A stretch of DNA of 64,000 nt from Paracoccus haematequi (GCA_945881965.1 CAMCVS010000003.1:124001-188000), one strand, 5' to 3'. Counted from the stretch's first letter, positions 29,295 through 39,330 are shown. Notes: generated by a model from the letters alone, not told the origin. Translations and numbers: made by a program.

Positions 29295-32200
29295 TTATTC
29301 TGCGGCGCGGCGCAAATCGCTGCCGCCCACCTGGATCACCGCCAACAGTTCCGACCGTCGCGCGGCGGCCTTGGTGGCATTCGCCTCTTTGACATGGCCA
29401 AAGCCGCGGATTTGCAGCGGCAGTTCCGCCAGCGCCACGATCGCGTCACGTGTGGCATCCGTCAGGCGCGGCAGCACTTCGGCCATGTCGGCCTCGTATT
29501 GCGTGATCAGGCCGCGTTCCATCCGGCGTTCCGCTGTGCGCCCAAAGAGGTCGAACATGGTCCCGCGCAGCCCCTTCAGCCGCGCCAGCAGCTTGAACCC
29601 CGTCAACATCCGGGGACCAAACTCGCGCTTCATCGGGTGGCCATCCGCGCCGGGTTTCGAGATCATCGGCGGGGCGAGGTGGAAATTGACGGTGAAATCG
29701 CCGTCAAATTCGGCGCGCGCCTTGGCGACCGTGGCCAGATGCAGGCGCGCCACCTCGTATTCGTCCTTGTAGGCCAGCACCTTGTGATAGCCCTGTGCGA
29801 CCGCCTCTTTCACGCGGGCATCCGTGATGCCGTCCACCAGCGCGCGATACTTCCGCGCCAGCGCCGCGTCCTGATAATCCGTCAGGTGCCGCGCGCGGAA
29901 CGCGATGCGTTCTTCCAGTGTCTTCGGTTTGTCCACCACCTTGGGTGCCATCAGGCGCGCCACTGCTGCCGGGTCCACCACCGCCCAACGGCCAATATCG
30001 AAAGCGCGTAGGTTGCGGTCAACGGATGCGCCGTTCAGCCGGATTGCATCTTGCAATGCGGCAAGTGACAACGGGATAAGTCCGCGCTGCCAAGCCGCGC
30101 CGAACACCATCATGTTCGAATAGATCGAATCGCCCAAGGCGACGCGGGCCAGCTCAGAGGCGTCGAACAGCGTCAGCGCATCGCGCAACCGCGCTTCCAG
30201 CGCCAGTTCCAGCCGTTCGCCGGGGATGCGAAACTCGGTGTTGCGGGTGAAATCGCCGGTCACGATGTCGTGGTTGTTCACCACCGCCCCCGTGCGCCCC
30301 GTGCGTGTCAGCCCCAGCGTTTTCGCACCCGCCGACACCACTAGATCGCCGCCGATCAACGCGTCCGCCTCGCCGGTGGCCACACGCACCGCGCTGATGT
30401 CATCGGGCGTATTGGCGATGCGGCAATGGATATGCACCGCGCCGCCCTTTTGCGCGAGGCCGGCCATCTCCATCATGCCCGCGCCCTTGCCGTCGATCTG
30501 CGCCGCCTGCGCCAGCACTGCGCCCAGCGTCACAACGCCCGTGCCGCCAACCCCGGTGATCACCACGTTCCAGGTGCCACGGATGGTGGGCAGCACCGGC
30601 GCGGGCAGGTCCGGCAAGGTGAATTTCGCGCCTTCGGCCTTTTTCACCCGTGCCCCGTCCAGCGTGACAAAAGACGGGCAGAAGCCCTTGATACAGCTGA
30701 AATCCTTGTTGCAGGACGATTGATCAATCGCCCGTTTGCGGCCCAGTTCAGTATCCACCGGCACGATGGACACGCAGTTCGATTTCACCCCGCAATCGCC
30801 GCAGCCCTCGCAGACATCGGTGTTGATGAACACGCGGCGATCCGGGTCGGGAAATTCGCCCCGCTTGCGGCGGCGGCGTTTTTCGGCGGCGCAGGTCTGG
30901 ATATACAGGATCACCGACACGCCGGACAGCGTGGCGCAGCGTTCCTGGACGGTTTGCAATTCGGCGCGTTCAAACGCCTGCACATTGGCCGGGAAGCCAT
31001 AGATGTTCACGTCTTCCTTGTCGTCATAGACGACAAACATCTGTTCCACACCCATCGCGCGCACCTCGGCGGCGATGCGATAGGCGGTCAGGCCACCCTC
31101 GTTGGCCTGGCCCCCGGTCATGGCGACGGCGTCGTTGAACAGGATCTTGTAGGTGATGGTGGTGCCCGCCGCGACAGCCGCGCGGATTGCCTGAATCCCC
31201 GAGTGGTTATAGGTGCCGTCGCCAAGGTTCTGGAACACATGCCCGCGGGTCGAGAATTTCGATTCGCCGATCCAGTTCGCCCCCTCGCCGCCCATATGGG
31301 TATAGCCCAGCGTCGAACGGTCCATCCATTGCGCCATATAGTGACAGCCGATCCCCGCGTAGGCGCGGCTGCCCTCGGGAACCTTTGTGCTGCTGTTATG
31401 CGGGCAACCCGAACAGAAATAGGGGATGCGCGAGGCTATTTCCTGCGCGTTGTCATTGCGTTTCGCCTCGCGGATCGCGTCCAGCCCCGCGACGATGCCC
31501 GCACTGTCACAGCCTTCTTCGATCAGGATTTCGCCGGATTTCTCGGCGATCCAGACCGGGTCCAACGCGCCTTTCGACGGAAACAACTCCGCCGCCTCCA
31601 GCCCGCCCTTGCGCCAGCCATAAACGCGGCGACCACGGCGGTCGTCGAAAATCGCTTCCTTGATCTGCACTTCCAGCAGCTTGCGCTTTTCCTCGACCAC
31701 CACGATCAGGTCCAGCCCTTCGGCCCATTCCTGAAACGACAGCATGTCCAAGGGCCAGACCTGCGCCACCTTGTAGGTGGTGATGCCCAGCCGTTCCGCC
31801 TCGGATGCGTCAATCCCCAACAGCGCCATGGAATGCAAAAGATCGAGCCAGTTCTTTCCCGCTGCGACAAAGCCGATCTTGGCACCGGGTTTGCCCCAGA
31901 CCCGCTTGTCGATGCGGTTGGCGCGCGCGAAGGCCTCGGCGGCGCGGCGTTTGTGGTCGATCAGGCGCGCTTCTTGGGCGGTGGGGGTATCCACCAGGCG
32001 GATATTCAACCCGCCCTGTGGCATGGCGAAATCCGATGGGGTCACCACCTGTACCCGTTCGGGGCGGGCATCCACCACCGCCGTTGCCTCGACGGTATCT
32101 TTCATGGTTTTCAGCCCGACCCAGCAGCCGCTGAAGCGCGACAGCGCATAGCCGTAGATGCCCAGATCAAGGATTTCCTGCACGCCCGCCGGGCTGACGA

Positions 32201-32708
32201 TCGGGATATAGGCGTCGATCAGCGCCCATTCTGATTGGTGCAGCACGGTCGAGCTTTCGCCGGTATGGTCATCGCCCATCGCGACCAAGACGCCGCCATT
32301 TACGGACGTTCCTGCCATGTTGGCGTGCCGGAACACGTCGCCGGACCGGTCCACGCCGGGCCCCTTGCCATACCACAGGCCAAAGACGCCATCATGCGTG
32401 CCCTCGCCGCGCAGTTCCGCCTGTTGCGCGCCCCAGATCGCGGTGGCGGCCAGATCCTCGTTCAGCCCTTCCTCGAATGTGATGTCATTTTGCGCCAGCA
32501 CCTTGCCCGCGCGGCGCATCTGCATGTCGACCGCGCCCAAGGGTGATCCGCGATACCCAGTGACGAATCCCGCCGTGTTGATCCCCGCCGCCCGGTCGCG
32601 GGCCTTTTGCATCAGCATCAGCCGCACCAGCGCCTGCGTGCCGTTCAACAACACCGGCGATTTCGTCAGATCAAACCGATCATTCAGCGATACCTTGGAC
32701 TGTGTCAT
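29295..32708 (-). CDS. Indolepyruvate ferredoxin oxidoreductase, fused subunits
   Basis: 1137 residues. Oxidatively decarboxylates aryl-pyruvates (transaminated aromatic or branched amino acids) to acyl-CoA, passing electrons to ferredoxin. Order: thiamine-diphosphate pyrimidine-type domain (1-350), TPP-binding domain with GIGCHYMAQWMD and GGEGANWIG (about 460-520), an iron-sulfur segment CEGCGDCGVKSNC and CNKDFSCIKGFCP (about 655-700), and a C-terminal gamma domain (GVGGTGVVTLGAVLAQAAQ near 740). The fused type is common in aerobic alphaproteobacteria. GGGGAGG eight bases before ATG 32708 is stronger than the GTG 12 codons upstream. Divergent from a LysR gene. Confidence 0.93.
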   Translation of the reverse strand: MTQSKVSLNDRFDLTKSPVLLNGTQALVRLMLMQKARDRAAGINTAGFVTGYRGSPLGAVDMQMRRAGKVLAQNDITFEEGLNEDLAATAIWGAQQAELRGEGTHDGVFGLWYGKGPGVDRSGDVFRHANMAGTSVNGGVLVAMGDDHTGESSTVLHQSEWALIDAYIPIVSPAGVQEILDLGIYGYALSRFSGCWVGLKTMKDTVEATAVVDARPERVQVVTPSDFAMPQGGLNIRLVDTPTAQEARLIDHKRRAAEAFARANRIDKRVWGKPGAKIGFVAAGKNWLDLLHSMALLGIDASEAERLGITTYKVAQVWPLDMLSFQEWAEGLDLIVVVEEKRKLLEVQIKEAIFDDRRGRRVYGWRKGGLEAAELFPSKGALDPVWIAEKSGEILIEEGCDSAGIVAGLDAIREAKRNDNAQEIASRIPYFCSGCPHNSSTKVPEGSRAYAGIGCHYMAQWMDRSTLGYTHMGGEGANWIGESKFSTRGHVFQNLGDGTYNHSGIQAIRAAVAAGTTITYKILFNDAVAMTGGQANEGGLTAYRIAAEVRAMGVEQMFVVYDDKEDVNIYGFPANVQAFERAELQTVQERCATLSGVSVILYIQTCAAEKRRRRKRGEFPDPDRRVFINTDVCEGCGDCGVKSNCVSIVPVDTELGRKRAIDQSSCNKDFSCIKGFCPSFVTLDGARVKKAEGAKFTLPDLPAPVLPTIRGTWNVVITGVGGTGVVTLGAVLAQAAQIDGKGAGMMEMAGLAQKGGAVHIHCRIANTPDDISAVRVATGEADALIGGDLVVSAGAKTLGLTRTGRTGAVVNNHDIVTGDFTRNTEFRIPGERLELALEARLRDALTLFDASELARVALGDSIYSNMMVFGAAWQRGLIPLSLAALQDAIRLNGASVDRNLRAFDIGRWAVVDPAAVARLMAPKVVDKPKTLEERIAFRARHLTDYQDAALARKYRALVDGITDARVKEAVAQGYHKVLAYKDEYEVARLHLATVAKARAEFDGDFTVNFHLAPPMISKPGADGHPMKREFGPRMLTGFKLLARLKGLRGTMFDLFGRTAERRMERGLITQYEADMAEVLPRLTDATRDAIVALAELPLQIRGFGHVKEANATKAAARRSELLAVIQVGGSDLRRAAE

Positions 32709-32879
32709 CGGCGCGGCCTCCCCTGCTGCGACATTTTGGGTCACTATAGGGGCAGATTAGGTCACATCACCTGACCTATAAAGAAAAATCGCGTGACAAC
32801 GCGGCGTCACGACACTGTAAGACTTTCAGGTGATTGATATTTCGCGTGTGCGGTTTCGGGTACAAGGAAAGTTGCGGAT

Positions 32880-33785
32880 ATGGACTGGGACAAATTGCGA
32901 ATCTTTCATGCGGTCGCAGACGCAGGGTCACTGACCCATGCGGGCGACACGCTGCACCTGTCACAATCGGCGGTCAGCCGACAAATCCGCGCGCTGGAAG
33001 AATCCCTGGGCACCACGCTGTTTCACCGCCATGCGCGCGGGCTGATCCTGACCGAGCAGGGCGAACTCTTGTTCGAGGCGACCTCTTCGATGGCCAAACG
33101 GCTGGACACCGCCGCCGCCCGCATCCGCGACAGCGAAGAAGAGGTGTTCGGTGAATTGCGCGTCACCACGACAACCGGGTTCGGTTCGCTCTGGCTGGCC
33201 CCGCGCCTGCCCGCGCTCTATGCGAAATACCCCGATCTGAAAATCGACCTGATGCTGGAAGAACGCGTGCTGGACCTGCCGATGCGCGAGGCCGACGTGG
33301 CGATCCGCATGAAGGAACCCAGCCAGGCCGACCTGATCCGCAAACGCCTGATGGGGGTGCGGATGCGGCTCTATGCCTCGCCCGATTATCTGGCGCGCCA
33401 CGGCACCCCGTCGCAGATCGAGGATATCGCGGGGCATCGCCTGATCTGCCAGAACCCCGGCGCGACGCAGGTCAGCGCGGGCGCGGTGCTGGTCGCGCAT
33501 CTGATGAGCTATGAGCCACGCTCAACGCTGAAGGTGAACAACTATTTCGGCGTGCTGCAAGGCGTGGTGTCGGATTTGGGCATCGGTGTGCTGCCCGATT
33601 ACCTGACACAGGATTTTCCGGCGCTGTTGCGGGTGCTGCCCGATGTCGAAAGCGCCGAAGTGCCGGTATTTCTGGCCTATCCCGAGGAACTGCGGCAATC
33701 GAAACGTGTGACCGCATTCCGGGATTTCGTGCTGGACGAGATCATTGCACATCGCAAACTGATGAAAGATCAGGCGCTTGGCTGA
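32880..33785 (+). CDS. LysR-family transcriptional regulator
   Basis: 301 residues: N-terminal winged helix-turn-helix (MDWDKLRIFHAVADAGSLTHAGDTLHLSQSAVSRQIRALEE, 1-41) with the usual linker helix, then a periplasmic-binding-like effector domain. LysR proteins normally control the divergent gene, so the 171-base interval to the indolepyruvate oxidoreductase is a likely shared control region, but the target and inducer are unproven. LysR genes with this N-terminus are widespread in Rhodobacterales. Ends 149 bases before a strong terminator. Confidence 0.9.
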   Translation: MDWDKLRIFHAVADAGSLTHAGDTLHLSQSAVSRQIRALEESLGTTLFHRHARGLILTEQGELLFEATSSMAKRLDTAAARIRDSEEEVFGELRVTTTTGFGSLWLAPRLPALYAKYPDLKIDLMLEERVLDLPMREADVAIRMKEPSQADLIRKRLMGVRMRLYASPDYLARHGTPSQIEDIAGHRLICQNPGATQVSAGAVLVAHLMSYEPRSTLKVNNYFGVLQGVVSDLGIGVLPDYLTQDFPALLRVLPDVESAEVPVFLAYPEELRQSKRVTAFRDFVLDEIIAHRKLMKDQALG

Positions 33786-33852
33786 TTTTGACGGCAAGAC
33801 ATGCATCAAGTGCATATCGGACATGTGCAGTTGCAGCATGATTTTGCTTGCT

Positions 33853-33962
33853 CCGGATGCGGCTGCCGCATAATCCGGCGATTGACTGAAATCGCGCTTC
33901 GCGTGGTTTCTTTCATACCTCCCTGTTGGACTTCGGCCGAGCCCTGTGCTCGGCCTTTTTTT
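33853..33962 (+). ncRNA. Candidate small RNA ending in an intrinsic terminator
   Basis: The 388-base gap between the LysR gene and the MAPEG gene has no supported protein frame but does hold structure: an inverted repeat (CCGGAT ... ATCCGG, 33853-33878), a short hairpin around CGCGCTTCGCG, an unpaired ACCTCCC stretch (33917-33923), and a perfect eight-base stem GGCCGAGC / GCTCGGCC with a seven-T tail (33935-33962). ACCTCCC could pair with Shine-Dalgarno sequences. It could simply be the LysR terminator, but it lies 150 bases past that stop. The 5' end is not defined; the rest of the gap (33963-34173) shows nothing. Confidence 0.45.
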
Positions 33963-34173
33963 GTCCGACGTGTTCGCGACATCGCCTGCACATATGCGAT
34001 TTGCAGCACCTAAGCCCCGGTTCTCATTGCACGAATCTTGCTGGCGATTGCCATGCGGGGCAGCTTTGCCAGCCAAGCGGAAAATTATCTCAAAAAAATA
34101 TTCCAGACTTGTCGAAATCGCGGCGGTCACAGCGTCCTTGGATTACGAAACATTCAACGCACAGGACGCGAAC

Positions 34174-34566
34174 ATGATCTTTACCGTAACTCCCCTCTAT
34201 GCGCTGCCGCTGGCGGCGATCTATCTGATCCTCTGGTTCCGCGTCAGCGCGGTGCGCGGCGCGACGGGCATCTCTTTCGGCGATGGCGGCAACGCCGAAT
34301 TGCTGCAACGGGTGCGCCAGCACGGCAATTTCGCCGAATGGACCAGCATCATTCTGATCCTGATGATTCTGGCCGAAGGCATGCAGGCCCCTGCGATCTA
34401 TCTGCATGTCTCCGGCGCGCTGCTGCTGATCGGGCGCATCGCGCATCCGTTCGGGTTGCTGCCCAACAATGCCGCGCACCCGCTGCGCTATGTCGGCAAC
34501 GGCACCAACATCCTGTCGCTGCTGAACGTCATGGTTTGCCTGGCCGCAAACATCTTCCTGCGCTGA
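34174..34566 (+). CDS. MAPEG-family membrane protein
   Basis: 130 residues, four predicted membrane helices, related to microsomal glutathione transferases. Helix 1 is FTVTPLYALPLAAIYLILWF, and the conserved ELLQRVRQHGNFAEW (about 47-61, the ER/HxN-E type motif) lies between helices 1 and 2; LLLIGRIAHPFGL follows. Bacterial members are mostly uncharacterised. AGGA lies nine bases before the ATG. It precedes the YCII gene by 80 bases on the same strand; a link with that gene is not established. Confidence 0.85.
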   Translation: MIFTVTPLYALPLAAIYLILWFRVSAVRGATGISFGDGGNAELLQRVRQHGNFAEWTSIILILMILAEGMQAPAIYLHVSGALLLIGRIAHPFGLLPNNAAHPLRYVGNGTNILSLLNVMVCLAANIFLR

Positions 34567-34646
34567 TCCCGGCGCAGATCCCTGCGGTCACGCCAAAGCG
34601 GGGCCGCCCCATCCCCCCTCTGAAACCCCATCACAGGATACACATC

Positions 34647-35009
34647 ATGCAATACATGCTTCTGATCTATAACGATCCCGCGCTGGAACCCGCCTATGGC
34701 ACCCCTGCGTTCCAGGACATGATGGCCGGCTTCTTTGCCGCCAACGAACAGATGAAGGCGGACGGCGTGCTGCGCGGCGGCGAAGGGCTGCAAGGCGTGG
34801 AAACCGCCACATCGCTGCGGTTGCGCGGTGGCAAGGTAGAAACCATGGACGGCCCCTTTGCCACCACCAAGGAACACCTGGGCGGCTATTACATCGTCGA
34901 CGTGCCCGATCTGGACGCGGCGCTGAAATATGCCGCGTTGCTGCCCAGTGCCGGGTTCGGCACCATCGAGGTGCGCCCGCTGATGGACTACAACCCCGCC
35001 GCAAGCTGA
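34647..35009 (+). CDS. YCII/DGPF-domain protein
   Basis: 120-residue ferredoxin-like alpha/beta protein of the YCII family. The name-giving DGPF motif is at 68-71 (ETMDGPFATTKEHLGGYYIV) and the start MQYMLLIYND is typical. It ends 11 bases before an ECF42-type sigma factor gene; DGPF proteins and ECF42 sigma factors are known genomic partners. Enzymatic role unknown in this group. AGGA upstream supports the ATG. Confidence 0.9.
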   Translation: MQYMLLIYNDPALEPAYGTPAFQDMMAGFFAANEQMKADGVLRGGEGLQGVETATSLRLRGGKVETMDGPFATTKEHLGGYYIVDVPDLDAALKYAALLPSAGFGTIEVRPLMDYNPAAS

Positions 35010-35020
35010 GGACGACGCCT

Positions 35021-36232
35021 ATGACCGCCTCCGATGCCATTGCCATCACCCATGCGCTGAATGCGGTGCTGCGCACGGATCGGGGGCGGCTGATGGCCGC
35101 GCTGATATCCCGGCTGCGGGATTTCCAACTGGCCGAAGATGCACTGCAAGAGGCGTGTATGTCGGCCATGTCGCATTGGGGGCGCGCGGGCCTGCCCGCA
35201 TCCCCGCAGGGCTGGCTGTTGCGGGTGGCGCTGCGCAAGGCCATCGACCGGCTGCGCCGCACCGCCCGCGATACCCGTAACACCGCCGATCTGGCGCAAT
35301 TGGCCGAAGACGAGGCGGCAGAGATGGACCCTGCCCTGATTCCCGACGACCGGTTGCGGCTGATCTTCACCTGCTGCCACCCGGCGATTGACGCGAAATC
35401 CCGGGTGGCGCTGACGCTGCGCACGGTGGCGGGGTTGACCACGCCCGAGATTGCCCGCGCGTTTCTGGACAATGACACCACGATGGGCCAGCGCCTCAGC
35501 CGCGCCAAGGCCAAGATCGCCGCCGCGCGCATCCCCTTTGCGGTGCCCGGCCCCGAGGAATGGCCGGAACGGCTGCAATCCGTGCTGGCGGTGGTCTATC
35601 TGATCTTCAATGCGGGCTATACGGTCGGCCCCACCCAAGACCGCGACCTGTGTGCCGAGGCGATCTGGCTGGCGCGCCTGATCGACCGGCTGCGCCCCGA
35701 TCAGGCGGAAACCGAGGGCTGTCTGGCGCTGTTGCTGATCACCCACGCGCGGGCGGCGGCGCGCAGCGATGCGGGCGGCACTGTGGCGCTGGCCGATCAG
35801 GACCGCGCGCTGTGGGATCATGCCGCGATGGCCGAAGGGCTGGCGCTGATCGACCGCGCGATGGCGCGGCGCAGCGCTGGCCCCTATCAGATCAAGGCGG
35901 CGATTGCGGCCTGCCACGCGATGGACCCTGCCCCCGATTGGCCGCAGATTGCCGCGCTTTATGCCCGGTTGCGCCAATTCGAGCCGACGCCCGTGATCGC
36001 GCTGAACCACGCGATTGCCGTGGCCGAAGCGGGCGCGCCCGAACCCGCACTGGCCGCGATTGATGCGCTGGCGCAGGTGCTGGACGGCTATCAGCCCTAT
36101 CACGCCGCGCGGGCGGAATTGCTGGCGCGGCTGGGACTGGCCGCGGATGCCGCACACGCCTATGACCGGGCCATCAGCATGGCGGCGTCAGAGGCAGACG
36201 CCGCCTTTCTGGCGCGGCGCCGCGACCGGTAA
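35021..36232 (+). CDS. ECF42-type sigma factor with TPR C-terminal domain
   Basis: 403 residues, about twice a normal ECF sigma factor. N-terminal sigma region 2 (LISRLRDFQLAEDALQEACMSAMSHW) and region 4 (LTLRTVAGLTTPEIARAFLDNDTTMGQRLSRAKAKI, about 128-164) are followed by a DUF6596/TPR-like region of about 220 residues (AGYTVGPTQDRDLCAEAIWLARLID, then helical repeats). This extension replaces the usual separate anti-sigma factor. No anti-sigma gene is nearby, and the gene is paired with the upstream DGPF protein. GAGGA precedes the ATG. Confidence 0.88.
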   Translation: MTASDAIAITHALNAVLRTDRGRLMAALISRLRDFQLAEDALQEACMSAMSHWGRAGLPASPQGWLLRVALRKAIDRLRRTARDTRNTADLAQLAEDEAAEMDPALIPDDRLRLIFTCCHPAIDAKSRVALTLRTVAGLTTPEIARAFLDNDTTMGQRLSRAKAKIAAARIPFAVPGPEEWPERLQSVLAVVYLIFNAGYTVGPTQDRDLCAEAIWLARLIDRLRPDQAETEGCLALLLITHARAAARSDAGGTVALADQDRALWDHAAMAEGLALIDRAMARRSAGPYQIKAAIAACHAMDPAPDWPQIAALYARLRQFEPTPVIALNHAIAVAEAGAPEPALAAIDALAQVLDGYQPYHAARAELLARLGLAADAAHAYDRAISMAASEADAAFLARRRDR

Positions 36233-36958
36233 TCAGCCGAAGGCGCGTGCCGCATCACCCCGGCTGGCGCGCAGCGCGGCGCACCACAGCGCATCAATGT
36301 CGGCCAAGGCATCGGCATCCAGCGCCGCGCCTTCCCAATAGCGCCCACTGGGGCAATAGGCCGCCAAACGCGCCTCGGCCGCCAGGGCCTGTGCCACGGC
36401 TGCCGCGTCCACCGCAGGCGCGGACAGCCCCACCAGATCATCCGGCAAAGCGCGCGCAAACGACAGCCGCGATTCGCCCTGCGACAGGTTGACCACGGCG
36501 CAACCCGCCTGCGCGCCCAGCAATTCCAGCCGCGCCGCCTTGGCATAAAGGTCTTGCAAGGTCGGGTCGCGCCGCAGCGGGTCCGCCGTGCCCGCGCCAT
36601 AGAAATGTGTGCGGCTGCCCTGATAGACCATGTCGCAGCCGAAATAGGCCAGAACACGCGGGCGCAGCGCCGCCAGCGCCCAGTATCCCGCGCTGAACGC
36701 CATCGTGGCCCCGGCATAGATGATGCCGCCAAACGCGTTGTTGGCGGGCACATAGCCATCGGCGGTCACGATCCGCTGATCTGGGCTCAGCACCTGCGGG
36801 CGACGTTCCGCCGGAAAATCGTCCGGGTGCAGCATCACGTCCCAATCCGGGCGCACGGCCCAGGCGTTGTTCACCGCCACGATGCAGTCAAACGGCGCGC
36901 GCGGCCAATCCCGCGCCGCCATTACCGCAGGCCCGCTGCCCAGCAACAGAACGATCAT
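36233..36958 (-). CDS. Conserved hypothetical protein with N-terminal GSGP motif
   Basis: 241 residues. The start MIVLLLGSGPAVMAARDWPRAPFDCIVAVNNAWAVRPDWD suggests a small Rossmann-like nucleotide- or sugar-binding fold, as in proteins that report on glycan or lipid-carrier substrates. Residues 60-180 hold FGGIIYAGATMAFSAGYWALAAL and YFGCDMVYQG, a hydrophobic middle. No confident family name. GGAAGGA seven bases before the ATG supports the start over a long upstream extension. It abuts the sigma factor gene without a gap (convergent) and is divergent from purL. Confidence 0.6.
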   Translation of the reverse strand: MIVLLLGSGPAVMAARDWPRAPFDCIVAVNNAWAVRPDWDVMLHPDDFPAERRPQVLSPDQRIVTADGYVPANNAFGGIIYAGATMAFSAGYWALAALRPRVLAYFGCDMVYQGSRTHFYGAGTADPLRRDPTLQDLYAKAARLELLGAQAGCAVVNLSQGESRLSFARALPDDLVGLSAPAVDAAAVAQALAAEARLAAYCPSGRYWEGAALDADALADIDALWCAALRASRGDAARAFG

Positions 36959-37170
36959 GATCAGGTCCTTCCGGTTGCAAACGCTGGGTGCGTCCTGACC
37001 CAAGTTAGGACCGGACCCGGTCAGGGAAAGCATTTTCTGCATTGCAGCGTGGCGTGGCGTCGCATCTGTGGCCGCCGCGCCCGATGCACGCCAGACCCGA
37101 ACCGGCGTTTGCGGCTTTTCCAGCCCTGCCCAGATCGCTAAGACAGCATGAAACAGCGCAGGGGCCCCCG

Positions 37171-39330
37171 ATGCAAGAACCCGTCCTTTCCCCCGACCTG
37201 ATCGCGGCCCATGGGCTGAAGCCGGATGAGTATCAGCGCATCCTCGATATCCTCGGGCGCGCGCCGACATTCACTGAACTGGGCATCTTTTCCGCGATGT
37301 GGAACGAACATTGTTCCTACAAATCGTCCAAGGTGCATCTGCGCACCCTGCCCACCACGGGTCCGCAGGTGATCTGCGGCCCCGGCGAGAATGCGGGCGT
37401 GGTCGATATCGGCGACGGGCAGGCCGTGATCTTCAAGATGGAAAGCCATAACCACCCCTCGTATATTGAACCCTATCAGGGCGCGGCCACAGGCGTGGGC
37501 GGCATCCTGCGCGATGTGTTCACCATGGGCGCGCGGCCTATCGCGGCGATGAATTCGCTGTCCTTCGGCGCGGTCAGCCACTGGAAAACCCGGCAACTGG
37601 TGCATGGCGTGGTCGAAGGAGTCGGCGGTTACGGCAACGCGTTCGGTGTGCCCACCGTCGGCGGCGAGGTGCGGTTTCACCCGGCCTATAACGGCAACTG
37701 TCTGGTGAACGCCTTTGCCGCCGGTCTGGCGGATACCGACAAGATTTTCTACTCGACCGCCTCGGGCATCGGCATGCCGGTGGTCTATCTGGGGGCCAAG
37801 ACAGGGCGCGACGGCGTCGGCGGGGCCACGATGGCATCGGCCGAATTCGACGAGACGATCGAGGAAAAACGCCCCACCGTGCAGGTCGGCGATCCCTTTA
37901 CCGAAAAGCGCCTGCTGGAGGCCTGCCTTGAATTGATGGCGTCGGGCGCGGTGATTTCCATTCAGGACATGGGCGCGGCAGGCCTGACCTGTTCGGCGGT
38001 CGAAATGGGCGACAAGGGGGGCCTTGGCATCACGCTGAACCTTGACCGGGTGCCGCAGCGCGAGCCGGGCATGACCGCCTATGAGATGATGCTGTCGGAA
38101 TCGCAGGAACGCATGCTGATGGTGCTGCGCCCCGAGAAAGAGGCCGAGGCCAAGGCGATCTTCGACAAATGGGATCTGGATTTCGCCGTCGTCGGCGAAA
38201 CCACGGCGGATGACCGTTTCCTGATCCTGCATGGCAATGAGGTGCGCGCCGACCTGCCCTTGTCGCAATTGTCGTCCCAAGCGCCAGAATACAACCGCCC
38301 CTGGGTCACGCCCCCTGCCCCCGCGCCTTTGGGAAATGTGCCAGAAGTGGACGCCATCGACGCGCTGCGCGCGCTGATCGGATCGGTGAATTACGCGTCA
38401 AAACACTGGGTCTATGAACAATATGACGCGCAGGTGATGGCCGATACCATCCGCGCACCGGGTCTGGGCGCGGGCATCGTGCGGGTGCATGGCACGGGCA
38501 AGGCGTTGGCCTTTACCTCGGATGTGACGCCGCGCTACGTCAAGGCGAACCCGGTCGAGGGCGGCAAGCAGGCCGTGGCCGAGGCGTTCCGCAACCTGAT
38601 CGCGGTCGGGGCAAAGCCCTTGGCCACCACCGACAACCTGAATTTCGGCAACCCGGAAAAGCCTGAAATCATGGGGCAATTCGTCGGCGCAATCCAAGGC
38701 ATCGGCGCGGCCTGCATGGCACTCGACACCCCGATCGTGTCGGGCAACGTGTCACTGTACAACGAAACCGATGGCCAGCCCATTCTGCCGACGCCCACGA
38801 TCTGCGCGGTTGGCATCATTGAAACGCTGGACCGCGCCATTTTGGGCCCGGCGCAATCGGGCGACACCCTGCTGCTGCTCGGCGAAACGCGCGGCCATCT
38901 GGGGCAATCCGCCCTGTTGGCCGAGATGTGGAACCGCGCCGAGGGCGACGCGCCCCCCGTCGATCTGGTGGCAGAAGTGGCGCATGGCGCGTTCATCCGC
39001 GAACATCATGCGCTGACCCGCGCCTGCACCGACCTGTCCGATGGCGGGTTGGCGCTGGCGGTGTTCGAACTGGCGGCGGCGGCGGAACGCGGCGCAGAGA
39101 TCACTGTGACCGGCACCGCGACGCTGTTTGGCGAGGATCAAGCGCGTTATCTGATCGCCACATCGCCCGCGCAGGCGGCGACGCTGCAACAGGCCGCCAC
39201 AGCGGCGGGCCTGCCGATGACCGAGGTCGGGCGCATTGGCGGCACCACCTTCCGGCTGGGCGACAGTGCCGCGCCGATGGCCGATCTGCTGGCGTTGTAT
39301 CGTGGGGCGTTTGCGGCGGCCTTGGCGTGA
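37171..39330 (+). CDS. purL: Phosphoribosylformylglycinamidine synthase subunit II
   Basis: ATP-dependent amidation of FGAR in purine synthesis; the small-type PurL (719 residues) works with separate PurQ and PurS. Clear segments: [14 protein letters not shown] near 44-57, [36 protein letters not shown], and [14 protein letters not shown] in the second half. The ATG follows AGGGG. Its last bases overlap a GTG start of the next gene. Divergent from the hypothetical gene, with 212 bases between. Confidence 0.97.
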   Translation: MQEPVLSPDLIAAHGLKPDEYQRILDILGRAPTFTELGIFSAMWNEHCSYKSSKVHLRTLPTTGPQVICGPGENAGVVDIGDGQAVIFKMESHNHPSYIEPYQGAATGVGGILRDVFTMGARPIAAMNSLSFGAVSHWKTRQLVHGVVEGVGGYGNAFGVPTVGGEVRFHPAYNGNCLVNAFAAGLADTDKIFYSTASGIGMPVVYLGAKTGRDGVGGATMASAEFDETIEEKRPTVQVGDPFTEKRLLEACLELMASGAVISIQDMGAAGLTCSAVEMGDKGGLGITLNLDRVPQREPGMTAYEMMLSESQERMLMVLRPEKEAEAKAIFDKWDLDFAVVGETTADDRFLILHGNEVRADLPLSQLSSQAPEYNRPWVTPPAPAPLGNVPEVDAIDALRALIGSVNYASKHWVYEQYDAQVMADTIRAPGLGAGIVRVHGTGKALAFTSDVTPRYVKANPVEGGKQAVAEAFRNLIAVGAKPLATTDNLNFGNPEKPEIMGQFVGAIQGIGAACMALDTPIVSGNVSLYNETDGQPILPTPTICAVGIIETLDRAILGPAQSGDTLLLLGETRGHLGQSALLAEMWNRAEGDAPPVDLVAEVAHGAFIREHHALTRACTDLSDGGLALAVFELAAAAERGAEITVTGTATLFGEDQARYLIATSPAQAATLQQAATAAGLPMTEVGRIGGTTFRLGDSAAPMADLLALYRGAFAAALA

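Noticed and set aside
30426-32234. 602-codon plus-strand frame opposite the indolepyruvate oxidoreductase
   Set aside because: Shadow of a large conserved enzyme; no family-like segments or ribosome binding site.
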